Shown here piece by piece: positions 7,305 to 14,787 of a stretch of DNA of 52,526 nt (position 1 is the stretch's first letter; each line of letters opens with the position of its first letter). The DNA comes from Parcubacteria group bacterium GW2011_GWA2_42_14. Its GTDB lineage: Bacteria; Patescibacteriota; Minisyncoccia; Sungbacterales; GWA2-42-14. The notes under the pieces are model-generated. The model searched no databases. It saw only the letters and a list, made by a program, of their open reading frames with translations, and was not told the DNA's origin. Location of the stretch: contig LCCV01000008.1 of the NCBI GenBank assembly GCA_000998135.1, forward strand, positions 1 through 52,526, read 5' to 3'. The position numbers and the translations under genes are program-made.

Positions 7305-7850
7305 ATGGCTGTAGAAAATAAGCTGTCTCGACCCACGATTGGTCAAGAGGTTTATATCCCTTCGGCATTTTATCTATCGCACGGGAAAGATGACGTACTT
7401 GGAGGCCGCGCCGTTATTACTAAGGTTACTGAAGAAAAATATGGCATTAAGGTTGTTCACGGTATTCAGGTAAGGGGTCTGCCCAATAGGACTTATTATT
7501 GGGAGAATGGTCTTATGCAACAACAAGAAGAGTTGCAAAAAAGATTTAGCGATCAGTTTGCTCGGTCGGATCCGGATGAAAGAGAAGAATTTAATTCCGG
7601 GTCGATAATAACAAAGGATGTCATTCGCCGATGGCTCAATGAGGGCAAAACAAGAGAAGCAACGCATGTTATTGTTATATCCGATTCATTTGATTATACC
7701 TATTATCCGATATACGTTATGCCGGGAGAAAATCCTCGAGAAAAAGCAAAATCAGAATCCGGAGCGCAAACCTCGGTAAAAGAAGTTTATTCTTTATTAC
7801 AAGATACGGAATTGCAGTTAAACGAATACAATGCATTTCACTTTGACTAA
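7305..7850 (+). CDS. Hypothetical protein, paralogue of the next gene
   Basis: 181 residues; no known family recognised. Start supported by GGGAGAGAAAAC before ATG. Soluble, with beta-rich N-terminal half (GQEVYIPSAFYL; RAVITKVTEEKYGIKVVHGIQVRG) and the segment YYWENGLMQQQEELQKRF. The following gene shares the same order of elements (G-x-x-[VI]-[YW]-[IL]-P, then a V-T-E-K strand, then WEN-(S/G)L-x-x-QQE). The two are probably tandem duplicates. The C-terminal 60 residues have no counterpart in the neighbour. Confidence 0.7.
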   Translation: MAVENKLSRPTIGQEVYIPSAFYLSHGKDDVLGGRAVITKVTEEKYGIKVVHGIQVRGLPNRTYYWENGLMQQQEELQKRFSDQFARSDPDEREEFNSGSIITKDVIRRWLNEGKTREATHVIVISDSFDYTYYPIYVMPGENPREKAKSESGAQTSVKEVYSLLQDTELQLNEYNAFHFD

Positions 7851-7863
7851 GGAGAAACAAATA

Positions 7864-8196
7864 ATGAATGAATTGAAAAAAGAAGTTCCAAGAGCTGGTG
7901 ATAGAATTTGGCTTCCGGGAAGAAAATCTGAGATTCTTAAAATACGGTGCAATGTTACGGAAAAAGTGGAGACCGACTTTAAGAGTAATAGCGAAATAAG
8001 CCGTATTATTACGATAACTCATTCGCTTTTGGTTGAGGGAAACGGCGGGTTTGGAATATATAACGGCCCTCATTGGTTTGAATGGGAAAATAGTTTAGAT
8101 AAACAGCAGGAGTATTTTAAGGAAGTTTTTGAACGGCGGAATTGCCGAAAATGCCAATTTCCGTTACCCTGGGACAAATGCGAAATTCATAGATAA
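7864..8196 (+). CDS. Hypothetical protein, shorter paralogue
   Basis: 110 residues from the ATG at 7864, chosen because CTAAGGAGAAACAAATA precedes it; an upstream in-frame ATG overlaps the previous gene without a ribosome-binding site. It shares the GDRIWLP and WFEWENSLDKQQEYFKEVF elements with the upstream gene. The C-terminus ends in a CxxC...C segment (NCRKCQFPLPWDKCEIH) that could bind a metal. Second gene of a tight three-gene operon. Function unknown. Confidence 0.7.
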   Translation: MNELKKEVPRAGDRIWLPGRKSEILKIRCNVTEKVETDFKSNSEISRIITITHSLLVEGNGGFGIYNGPHWFEWENSLDKQQEYFKEVFERRNCRKCQFPLPWDKCEIHR

Positions 8197-8214
8197 GTAC
8201 AAAAAAGGAGTAAA

Positions 8215-8784
8215 ATGATGAATAGAAAGGAGTTTTTTGATAAAATAAATGGTTTTGTTTCTGTTGAAGATAATAAGAAAATTTCGCAGGCGTATTGGTT
8301 GGCCAAAGAAGTACATCGGGAGCAAAAAAGAGACGGCGGAGAAAGATATTTTGAGCATTGCCGCAGGGTTGCTTTATTTTTGATAGAACATGGGTCAACA
8401 AATGCTGATGAAATTATTACCGCGCTTCTTCACGACTGCGTTGAAGACGGGTTTGTTCCGGACGACCTGCTGGAAAAACTTTTTGGCGCTACTGTTTCAG
8501 GGGCAGTTGAAACTCTTTCCAAGATAACCCGTATTTTCGATGAAGCCACCGGAGCGGTAAAAGAGAAGAAAAAGAAAAATCTTGATGATTATTTTCGAAA
8601 AATTTTTGAATCCGCAGTTTTTATCCGTCGGGTTAAATTGGCCGACAGGTTAGATAATTTGAGAAGCATGGATATTTGGCCGGAAAAAAGAAAGCAAAAA
8701 TACCTTTTGGAAACGGAAAAATATATTTTGCCGATTGCGCTTGCAACCGACATGCGATTTTATAATGAATTGCTGGTTGAATAA
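8215..8784 (+). CDS. HD-domain protein, SpoT-hydrolase-like
   Basis: 189 residues that fit the HD hydrolase half of RelA/SpoT proteins: RYFEHCRRVALFLIEHG (first His), ITALLHDCVEDGF (HD pair), and VKLADRLDNLRSM near the C-terminus. Synthetase and TGS/ACT domains are absent, as in small alarmone hydrolases (MESH1-like) and other HD phosphohydrolases. Likely substrate is (p)ppGpp or a related nucleotide, by family only. Two adjacent ATG codons follow AAAAAAGGAGTAAA. It is the last gene of the operon with the two paralogous unknown proteins and is followed by a terminator. Confidence 0.8.
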   Translation: MMNRKEFFDKINGFVSVEDNKKISQAYWLAKEVHREQKRDGGERYFEHCRRVALFLIEHGSTNADEIITALLHDCVEDGFVPDDLLEKLFGATVSGAVETLSKITRIFDEATGAVKEKKKKNLDDYFRKIFESAVFIRRVKLADRLDNLRSMDIWPEKRKQKYLLETEKYILPIALATDMRFYNELLVE

Positions 8785-8795
8785 ATTTTATTGTC

Positions 8796-8827
8796 ACCCC
8801 GCGGTAAACAGCGGGGTATCTTATTTT
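8796..8827 (+). terminator. Terminator of the HD operon
   Basis: ACCCCGC-ggtaaaca-GCGGGGT followed by ATCTTATTTT, 12 bases after the HD gene. Confidence 0.8.
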
Positions 8828-8962
8828 GTATTCATTACCCGGCACCAAAGTTCGAAAAATGTTTATCTTAAATCACTTGTTTATTTCACGGAATCGCCTG
8901 CGGCTTACGTTTGCGTTATCAGAAGATTATTCTAAAACTTGGTGCTGGGTTAATTTCGTGCT

Positions 8963-9002
8963 CCGCAATTCATTCCTTCGGCAAGCTCGGGATGAATTGC
9001 GG
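8963..9002. repeat. Hairpin repeat with TTCGGCAAGCTC loop
   Basis: CCGCAATTCATTCC pairs with GGGATGAATTGCGG around the loop TTCGGCAAGCTC. The loop belongs to the TTCGACAAGCTC type that also occurs at 7022, 13123 and 14649. Probably a small dispersed palindromic element. Confidence 0.55.
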
Positions 9003-9022
9003 ACGAAATTAAAAAAAATAAT

Positions 9023-9046
9023 GCCGCGTCTGACGCGGCTTTTTTA
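9023..9046. terminator. Terminator, possibly bidirectional
   Basis: GCCGCGTC-tga-CGCGGC with TTTTTT on the right and a run of A on the left, so it can act in both directions. It lies downstream of the minus-strand gene at 9091. Confidence 0.7.
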
Positions 9047-9090
9047 AAATAGTAATCATAAATTTTTTATTTAATATTGGATATAAACAA

Positions 9091-9309
9091 TTAGTTTTCT
9101 TCAGTTACTTTAACTAAGGCGCCAGGAAACTTCGCCTGAATCTTAGCCACCCAGCTTTTATCCGGAGCTTTCACGTCAAAACTGACAGTTGGTAAAAAGA
9201 TGCAACAATTTTTAATGCCATCTCCAAAACGCTCATGGAGAAATTGGGCTATTGATAGACGAATTTCATCATCACCGTTAGAGGTTTCTACCGTGATAAT
9301 CACACTCAT
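9091..9309 (-). CDS. Hypothetical small protein (72 aa)
   Basis: No family recognised. Start supported by AGAAGGGGCGCAAA before ATG and by a minus-strand promoter at 9399-9421. Composition is soluble alpha/beta: SVIITVETSNGDDEIRLSIAQFL, then KNCCIFLPTVSFDVKAPDKSWVAKIQAKFPGALVKV. It is transcribed divergently from the Nudix-like operon with overlapping promoters, so the two may be co-controlled. Confidence 0.65.
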   Translation of the reverse strand: MSVIITVETSNGDDEIRLSIAQFLHERFGDGIKNCCIFLPTVSFDVKAPDKSWVAKIQAKFPGALVKVTEEN

Positions 9310-9393
9310 TTTGCGCCCCTTCTGTTTTGTTAAAGATTGTTTTGGATGAATGCCGTTTTTTACATTTTTACAGCAAAACGGCAGTTCTTTATA

Positions 9394-9436
9394 ATCATAC
9401 CACAGTTTGACAAGATGTCAAATAAAATGCTATAAT
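9394..9436. promoter_or_regulatory. Overlapping divergent promoters
   Basis: The palindrome TTTGACA...TGTCAAA (9406-9422) supplies a -35 box in each direction. Plus strand: TTGACA (9407-9412), 18 bases, TATAAT (9431-9436). Minus strand: TTGACA (9421-9416), 16 bases, TATGAT (9399-9394). The two -35 boxes face each other 3 bases apart within one palindrome, so a bound polymerase or repressor on one side must affect the other. Confidence 0.65.
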
Positions 9437-9487
9437 TAAGCCAAGCAGATAATCTGCCCAAAATCTCCTAAAAAGGAGGTAAGAACC

Positions 9488-10588
9488 TTGTCAAATGAAG
9501 ATTCTTTGGTAAAGCGCTTGGAAAAGCCCCGGTCTTCGGCTACTGCCCAGGGGTTTAATTGGATTAAGGAAAAAACCATGGATTTTTTCCGGTTTGTTCA
9601 GGACCGCGGAGATATTAATAAGAGCGGCAAAAGAAAAGGCCTTGCGCTTCCAGGAGGCGGTGTTGACGTTGTTTTTGACGCCGTTATCGGCAAAACTGTT
9701 CATCGCAATTTTATTGAAAGAGACCTAATAGAGATGCCTTTCGGTTTCCGTCTCATTTCTCTGAATGGAGAGCTGATTGAAAATAAAAAGAATCTTTCCA
9801 CTCTTCTTCGCCGGTATGATTTCGGCTCGCATTTGCCGTTGATAGTGGAGCAGGACGGAGCGGAAGATCACGTTGATGTAATTACCGTAATTCCGGTTCG
9901 GGATGAAACTCCTGATGAGGCGGTTATTCGCGAATTTGAAAGCGAGACCGGCCATGGTGTAAGTATTGTTCCTCCGAAAAACGGCATGGCTTTTTATCCG
10001 CATGACCCGGAATATTACCGGAGCGGTGTTTGGCGCGAATCCAAATACGGCGAAATCATGGTGGAAATCAACAATGATTACCTTGGTAACGGTTTAAAAC
10101 ATTATCTTTACACCTTTCATCTGGAAGAAAGCGGAATTGCCGAAAACGGCAATGGCGCAAACGGAAACGGAAACGGCGTCAAGAAGATTCGCGAGGTTGA
10201 TGAGATAAGCGGCGTTCTCAAAATCGCCACCGACATACTTTTGAAGAAAATTTACACGGAAGACCTTTCCGTAAGATATAATAACCGCGAGGGAAACCCT
10301 GAGGGGTTTTATCCCATACACGCCCTGAGAGCCATGTACTGCCTTTGGATTTTGAAAGTGCCTTACGCGGACAATCTTCCGGATATTTACAATTCCGACC
10401 TCGGCGCCGCGCAATTTAAAACGCTTCGCGCTTTTTTGCCAGAAGAAGTTGACGGGGCAATTGTCGGCGGTAAGTTTGACTTTACCGAGGAGGAAGAGGT
10501 ACCCGCGGAATTGCCGGGACCGGCGCTTTTGGCCGGCCGCGATGATTCCAAGGATGCCTGGGAAAAGTGGCTTGGCGTTGGGGCTTAA
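9488..10588 (+). CDS. Nudix-like protein with a split Nudix motif
   Basis: 366 residues, TTG start fixed by AAAAGGAGGTAAGAACC. LPGGG at 54-58 and RDETPDEAVIREFESETG ending at 155 look like the two halves of a Nudix box (GG...E...REuxEExG), but about 80 residues lie between them instead of a few. In the second half, R148-E149 and E153 are kept while the first Glu of the EE pair is Ser152, so catalysis is uncertain. A low-complexity Asn/Gly linker (NGNGANGNGNG, near 220) separates a C-terminal helical part. First gene of an operon with 10607-11332. Could instead be an unrelated protein with a chance match. Confidence 0.55.
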   Translation: MSNEDSLVKRLEKPRSSATAQGFNWIKEKTMDFFRFVQDRGDINKSGKRKGLALPGGGVDVVFDAVIGKTVHRNFIERDLIEMPFGFRLISLNGELIENKKNLSTLLRRYDFGSHLPLIVEQDGAEDHVDVITVIPVRDETPDEAVIREFESETGHGVSIVPPKNGMAFYPHDPEYYRSGVWRESKYGEIMVEINNDYLGNGLKHYLYTFHLEESGIAENGNGANGNGNGVKKIREVDEISGVLKIATDILLKKIYTEDLSVRYNNREGNPEGFYPIHALRAMYCLWILKVPYADNLPDIYNSDLGAAQFKTLRAFLPEEVDGAIVGGKFDFTEEEEVPAELPGPALLAGRDDSKDAWEKWLGVGA

Positions 10589-10606
10589 GGAGAAAGGAGA
10601 AAAAAG

Positions 10607-11332
10607 ATGGCCAGATTTTTCAATTTAACTCCTGATATTTCGGTGCAATATTGGTTAGAGTTTTTGGGCAAAAAAGCCATGATTGTTCATGATAAGGACT
10701 GGTCGCTTACGGCGGAAGAGTATTTCGTTGATAAGCGTCCGGGAGTAAACGGAGAACTTTCAGAAACTTCCCGGCTGTACCTTCAACAGCCCTCGGCCGC
10801 GTTTGAACGAGAAATAGTTAATTCCTTACTTCATCTTATTGGCGTAAATGAAGATTTTTGCAAATTTCAGTTCAAGCGGGAAAACGGCGCTCGCATGGTT
10901 CATTTCCGTCCGTCGGATGAAAATCCGGTTCTGCTCGGTTTTGGCCGACTCAATCCCCGCAACGGAAAAAAGTGTGATAAGAATTTTTCCGAGACATTCG
11001 TGGACAGGAAACCGGGTACGGTTTTCACCAATTACAAAGGTGAAGATGGCCAGGTTTGGGAGGATTTCAAACCGGTATACCTGAAAATCAAACCGGCTGA
11101 TGGACGAGAAGAGTATTATTTGAAAATCTGGACCGAATGGCGCGACAGCGAAATTTTCGTGCTGTCGGAAAAGAATCCAGCGGATGTTCCGCGGGAACTC
11201 CGTGCTTACGAATTCAAAAACGATTCTAAGCCGCGTCTAGACCCCGATGAAGAAGCGGTTATCAATAAATACCAGTCTTCCCCTCGGAAGAAAGTTTGGT
11301 CGCATAAGCCGTTCAGAAGTTTTGGAAAATAG
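10607..11332 (+). CDS. Hypothetical protein (241 aa)
   Basis: No family recognised. Ribosome-binding site GGAGAAAGGAGAAAAAAG precedes ATG, 18 bases after the Nudix-like gene, so the two are co-transcribed. The protein is soluble and rich in aromatic and charged residues (FFNLTPDISVQYWLEFLGKKAMIVHDKDW; EEYYLKIWTEWRDSEIFVLS) with a basic C-terminal tail (SSPRKKVWSHKPFRSFGK). No membrane segment or known motif was found. Confidence 0.65.
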   Translation: MARFFNLTPDISVQYWLEFLGKKAMIVHDKDWSLTAEEYFVDKRPGVNGELSETSRLYLQQPSAAFEREIVNSLLHLIGVNEDFCKFQFKRENGARMVHFRPSDENPVLLGFGRLNPRNGKKCDKNFSETFVDRKPGTVFTNYKGEDGQVWEDFKPVYLKIKPADGREEYYLKIWTEWRDSEIFVLSEKNPADVPRELRAYEFKNDSKPRLDPDEEAVINKYQSSPRKKVWSHKPFRSFGK

Positions 11333-11357
11333 CTTCACAAAAAATAGAGTTTTAATC

Positions 11358-11388
11358 GGCCCCACATTAACGTGGGGCCTTGACATTT
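11358..11388 (+). terminator. Terminator after the Nudix-like operon
   Basis: GGCCCCAC-attaac-GTGGGGCC followed by TTGACATTTT. The T-rich tail overlaps the -35 box of a promoter, so terminator and next promoter are fused. Confidence 0.65.
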
Positions 11389-11407
11389 TCTGTAGATTTG
11401 ATATAAT
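11380..11407 (+). promoter_or_regulatory. Promoter of the 11872 transcript
   Basis: TTGACA (11380-11385), 16 bases, TATAAT (11402-11407). It starts a leader of about 450 bases before the next likely gene. Confidence 0.55.
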
Positions 11408-11871
11408 TGTAATAGAAATTGAAAAATATATAAAAAAGGGAACAAAATTCAGAATTTGCTATCATTTTTTTATCGAATTTCCTAGATTTTTATCGAATTT
11501 CGAATAATGTTGAAAGTTTTTGACATATTTATTAAGCAACACTCAGTGTTGCTTAATAATGCAGATGGTAAATTCTGGACTTTGTTCAACCGACCGAGTG
11601 AGGCGAGGTTTAGGTTAAGGTCTAAATCAGCTTCGCTAATCGGCCACAAAGCCAGCAGTTCTTAAACAAAATCGCGGCCCCGACTTCGCTCGGGGAATAA
11701 CCGCAAAAAAATCACCAAGGAGGTGATGTTACTTTATGAGCCGGCGCCTTTGAGCGCGGCAGAAACCGGTACACCCCTAATTCGCCATGGTGGCGATGGG
11801 GCAACTGCCCAGCGCCATGAAGGCGATGGGAAAAACTCCGCTTTAAGCGGAAAACAGAAAGGAAAAAAGAG
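11408..11871 (+). other. Long structured leader upstream of the GC-rich gene
   Basis: Holds a direct repeat TTTTTATCGAATTTC (twice, near 11470 and 11490), a near-perfect palindrome ATTAAGCAACAC-tca-GTGTTGCTTAAT (11530-11557), then a multibranch fold whose ends CTGGACTTTGT and ACAAAGCCAG pair (about 11576-11655) and a hairpin GCGGCCCCGA...TCGGGG...CCGC (about 11674-11704). A short frame with AGGAGG before ATG at 11726 (62 codons, MLLYEPAPLSAAETGTP...) overlaps the start of the next gene and could be a leader peptide. AAAGGAAAAAAGAG sets the start at 11872. Confidence 0.5.
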
Positions 11872-12891
11872 ATGGAAGGAATTCGAGATCTCAATTCGAA
11901 GAAGCAGATCGTGAAGCCGGAGATTCTGGCTCAGGTCATGACGGCCATGGGGCTGGACCCGATGAAGAAGGCCTACGCCGTGGCGATGATCAGCGGCGTG
12001 GTTGGTGATCCACTGGTCAGAACGGACGAGGAGATTCTCAAGGCCATCCCCGATGTTGTTGCCTACGCCAAGGAGCACGCGAGTGCTTCTTCGGGGCGTG
12101 GCGACGGGTTCAAGGTGGAGTGGGCCGACGAGCGGCTCGCCGATTTGTTCTTCTCGGACAACCGTCCGGGTGAGTGGGACGTTCTCACTTACTCGAACAA
12201 GGGTCCGCACAAGATCAAGTCGCTCGCGCGGCTTGAGCTTCATGCCAAGGGTCGTCCTGTGGACTCGGCGGTCATGGCCGAGATTGTGGCCCACGTCACC
12301 GGTCTCTACGCCCGTCGCAATGACGGCGCCGTGGAGGAATGCAAGGGCTGCACCGTGAAGCACACCTTCCAGCCCTACTCGGAGAACCGAGTGCGGCAGG
12401 AGTGGGAGGATGGCCGCCTGAAGTCAGAGGCGGTCATGACTCACGCCAAGTTCGAGAATTCTCCGCTGTACGGGAAGCCGATGACAACGGGGAGTTTCGT
12501 CAGAAACCCCAGTACGGGGGAGTATGACGCTGTCTGCGACCGGCTCAAGTACAAGATGCTTGAGCCCAAGTTCGAGCCCGTCGTGGAGAAGGGTCCCGAC
12601 GGCAAGGAGCTCACCATCACCATCCGCGGTGAGGTCAAGCCGAAGTTCGCGCGTGAGGCCGATCCTCGGAATCCTGGCAAAACCAGGACGAAGACGGTGA
12701 AGGTTTCCGAGGGTGCCGATTTCCGTGACCGCGGTGCGGTCGCCAGTGTCATGGCGGCTGTGGAGCGCAAGAGCCAGGATAGCGAGACGGTGGACAAGTA
12801 CCGTCCGGCGCCTCGCCAGGAGCGCGGTCAGCACAATCGCGGGAATTTCAACCGGCCGCGGTTTCCCGGAGCGGAGCGCCGCAGCCGATAA
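11872..12891 (+). CDS. Hypothetical GC-rich protein (339 aa), probably acquired
   Basis: No family recognised. Codons strongly prefer G/C at the third position (GAG, AAG, CTC, GTC), unlike the A/T-ending codons of the housekeeping genes around it, which suggests recent transfer. The protein has an N-terminal helical part (ILAQVMTAMGLDPMKKAYAVAM), a middle part with a CxxC (EECKGCTVKHTF) and HAKFENSPLYGKPM, and a basic Arg/Asn-rich tail (RPAPRQERGQHNRGNFNRPR) typical of RNA- or DNA-binding tails. It has its own promoter, structured leader and strong terminator. Confidence 0.65.
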   Translation: MEGIRDLNSKKQIVKPEILAQVMTAMGLDPMKKAYAVAMISGVVGDPLVRTDEEILKAIPDVVAYAKEHASASSGRGDGFKVEWADERLADLFFSDNRPGEWDVLTYSNKGPHKIKSLARLELHAKGRPVDSAVMAEIVAHVTGLYARRNDGAVEECKGCTVKHTFQPYSENRVRQEWEDGRLKSEAVMTHAKFENSPLYGKPMTTGSFVRNPSTGEYDAVCDRLKYKMLEPKFEPVVEKGPDGKELTITIRGEVKPKFAREADPRNPGKTRTKTVKVSEGADFRDRGAVASVMAAVERKSQDSETVDKYRPAPRQERGQHNRGNFNRPRFPGAERRSR

Positions 12892-12923
12892 CTAACAAGT
12901 CCTGATTAGCAATAATCAGGCAG

Positions 12924-12982
12924 GCCCGGAAGGAGAAGGAGTAGAAGTTTTACTTCTCTCTCCTTCCGGGCTGTCTTTTTTA
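12924..12982 (+). terminator. Strong terminator
   Basis: A long stem: GCCCGGAAGGAGAAGGAGTA pairs with the segment ending CTCCTTCCGGGC, followed by TGTCTTTTTT. Confidence 0.9.
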
Positions 12983-13023
12983 ACTAACAACATACAACTA
13001 ACAACTTACAACATTTCATTGTT

Positions 13024-13168
13024 CCTGATAAATTTCTTACCTTGGATTATGAAATAGCTAGAGTTTTATTCCCTGAGCGAGCCGTGCGAGTCGAAGGGTT
13101 CCCATAAATGTATGCCTTCGACAAGCTCAGGCAATAACTATATTTCGTAATCGAAGGAATTTATCAGG
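13024..13168. repeat. 145-bp nested palindromic element
   Basis: Outer arms CCTGATAAATTTCTTACC and (right side) GGAATTTATCAGG are inverted repeats, continued by GATTATGAAATAG / CTATATTTCGTAATC. Inside lies a second inverted pair, CCCTGAGCGAGC...GTCGAAGGG and CCTTCGACAAGCTCAGG. The layout is that of a nonautonomous palindromic element. The rest of the 12892-13282 gap is the terminator before it and a GC-rich leader (CCGATTTACCCCGTAGG...ATCGGG, CGGGGTTT) before the next gene. Confidence 0.65.
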
Positions 13169-13282
13169 GGCAAGGAAAGTAATCTGCCCGATTTACCCCG
13201 TAGGACATTAAATCACCGGCAATCGGGTCGGGGATGAAGCGGGGTTTCCAAAAACCTACAACCAACAAGGGGGTAAGTAGGC

Positions 13283-14077
13283 ATGGGTTCTTTGAGAAAA
13301 GATGTAAAGCGAGTTGATGATTTCATTCGGGATGCCGAGGTGTACAATCCCAAGGTTTGTGTCCCCGATCCTTCCAGGGATTACGGGATGTACAGCAAAA
13401 TGGATGAGGCCTTCAAGGGTCTTCATGGGCATCTTGACGAACTGCGGCGGAATCAGGGTCGTGTCGGTTACAGCGCTCAGAATTTGATGAGCGATCTTTC
13501 CAAGGATTACATTTCGGCGGCACAACAGGGTGATCAGGAAAACATGGCCTATATCGGCCGCGCCATGGAGATGCTGACCGAGGGTTTCAACGAGGCCTCG
13601 GCAGACGGCGCGCTTGCGGAAAGCGGAAACCGTTTCGGACGTACCATATGGCAGGAACAGATGGAAGCCGAGCTTTTCGGCAAGATTTGGCCGGTCATCA
13701 CGGGCGCGGAGGAAGCTGTCCCAGATCTTCTGTTGTGGGGGAACTTTCATGGGAACGTACAGGCGTATCTGTACGGCTTTCTGGACGTGGTGAGCGAGCT
13801 TTCCAAGGCGCTTGCTGAGGAGTTTTCAAAGCCGGATATGACTGTGGAGAAAGAGTTCGCGACGTTTGAGCGGTATCTCGCCATCGCGGATTCAATCACG
13901 CTTCGGTTGTCGCATGAGCGTCACACCCCGGGCTATATCATCAGCAACGGCTACGGCCATTGGATGGCCTACTCCAATAAACTTCGTACCGCTTATGGTA
14001 CGATTGCATTCGTGCGCCGCGATTACAATTTGCGGCGAAGCATCCAGCGCATGGTCGCAAAAGCGCTCAAGGGTTAA
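13283..14077 (+). CDS. Helical protein, possibly translin family
   Basis: 264 residues, nearly all alpha-helical. The segment VQAYLYGFLDVVSELSKALAEEF (near 155-180) and the following FERYLAIADSITLRLSHER resemble the translin-family motif in which a YLxGxLDxxGEL helix is followed by a long helix, and the N-terminal DEAFKGLHGHLDELRRNQGR fits the first helices. Translins bind and cleave single-stranded RNA or DNA. Support is by pattern only, so treat as tentative. The start has AACAAGGGGGTAAGTAGGC before ATG. GC content is higher than in the housekeeping genes. Monocistronic, with a leader and a terminator. Confidence 0.55.
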   Translation: MGSLRKDVKRVDDFIRDAEVYNPKVCVPDPSRDYGMYSKMDEAFKGLHGHLDELRRNQGRVGYSAQNLMSDLSKDYISAAQQGDQENMAYIGRAMEMLTEGFNEASADGALAESGNRFGRTIWQEQMEAELFGKIWPVITGAEEAVPDLLLWGNFHGNVQAYLYGFLDVVSELSKALAEEFSKPDMTVEKEFATFERYLAIADSITLRLSHERHTPGYIISNGYGHWMAYSNKLRTAYGTIAFVRRDYNLRRSIQRMVAKALKG

Positions 14078-14099
14078 GGGACAGCTTCAAGCTTTCCCT

Positions 14100-14128
14100 G
14101 GGTCGGAACCGTTTCCGGCCCTTTTTTT
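14100..14128 (+). terminator. Terminator
   Basis: GGGtCGGAA-ccg-TTTCCGgCCC followed by seven T. Confidence 0.85.
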
Positions 14129-14129
14129 A

Positions 14130-14157
14130 TTGACAAAACTGCCAAGCATGATAAGCT
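14130..14157 (+). promoter_or_regulatory. Promoter of the small coiled-coil gene
   Basis: TTGACA (14130-14135), 16 bases, TAAGCT (14152-14157). Transcription would start at or next to the ATG at 14164. The -10 match is weak. Confidence 0.4.
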
Positions 14158-14163
14158 GAAACT

Positions 14164-14478
14164 ATGAGCAAAAAACATGTTTCAATTGAAGAATTGGCCA
14201 GAATTACCAATAACGAATTTCGGACAATGGAATCAAAAATGGAAAAGGGATTTACTGAACTTGCTGAAGCTATTACGAAATTAACTAAGGGAGTTGACGA
14301 ATTAAGAAAAGGGACTGATGAATTAAGAAAGGGGGTTGATGAAAACTTTCGGCATGTGAACGCGAGATTAAGTCATATTGAATATGGTGTTTCTGATGTT
14401 CCTACCATCCGTGAGGAAATTAATGACCTCCATGAAAAAGTCAGATTGTTGGAAAAAAGAGTTGGCGCGTCCCGATAG
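14164..14478 (+). CDS. Hypothetical coiled-coil protein (104 aa)
   Basis: Charged helical protein with a repeated heptad unit (ELRKGTDELRKGVDE) in the middle and a second coiled-coil segment at the end (LHEKVRLLEKRVG). No Shine-Dalgarno sequence; the promoter position suggests a leaderless message. Proteins of this look are common beside regulators or phage genes but no function can be given. A terminator-like hairpin follows 34 bases later. Confidence 0.65.
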   Translation: MSKKHVSIEELARITNNEFRTMESKMEKGFTELAEAITKLTKGVDELRKGTDELRKGVDENFRHVNARLSHIEYGVSDVPTIREEINDLHEKVRLLEKRVGASR

Positions 14479-14511
14479 ATTTAAATCCATTTTTTATGCC
14501 GCTTAATAAAG

Positions 14512-14540
14512 GAAAACACATGGGTTGCCTATGTGTTTTC
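14512..14540 (+). terminator. Terminator-like hairpin
   Basis: GAAAACACAT-gggttgcc-TATGTGTTTTC, followed by only a short T-rich stretch. Confidence 0.55.
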
Positions 14541-14578
14541 ATTTGCAAAAGTTATTTTAAATGTTATAATTTATGGTA

Positions 14579-14671
14579 ATTATTCTTCAGGCCTATCGAG
14601 ATGTTTATCCATTCGGTAAATTCAAGGCGGGTATTAAATGTAAAATTCTCGACAAGCTCGAATAATATTTT
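14579..14671. repeat. Palindromic (MITE-like) repeat, copy B
   Basis: Diverged copy of the element at 6954-7050, with the same terminal inverted repeats (ATTATTCTTCAG...ATCGAGA and TTCTCGACAAGCTCGAATAAT) and similar interior (TTTATCCATTCGGTAAATTCAAGG). The rest of the 14479-14787 gap shows no gene. Confidence 0.7.
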
Positions 14672-14787
14672 CCGCGTTAATCCGCCTAGCCTGGCTGACG
14701 CCAGTCGGCTTAAGGCGTTATCATCTGCGTCAACCCGCTTCTACGAGCTACTAAACTCGATAAATAACTTAAATAAAAATTGCAAAA

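Noticed and set aside
12424-12834. Minus-strand frames opposite the GC-rich 11872 gene
   Set aside because: High GC content creates long antisense frames; they lack ribosome-binding sites, while the plus-strand gene has one, plus a promoter and a terminator.
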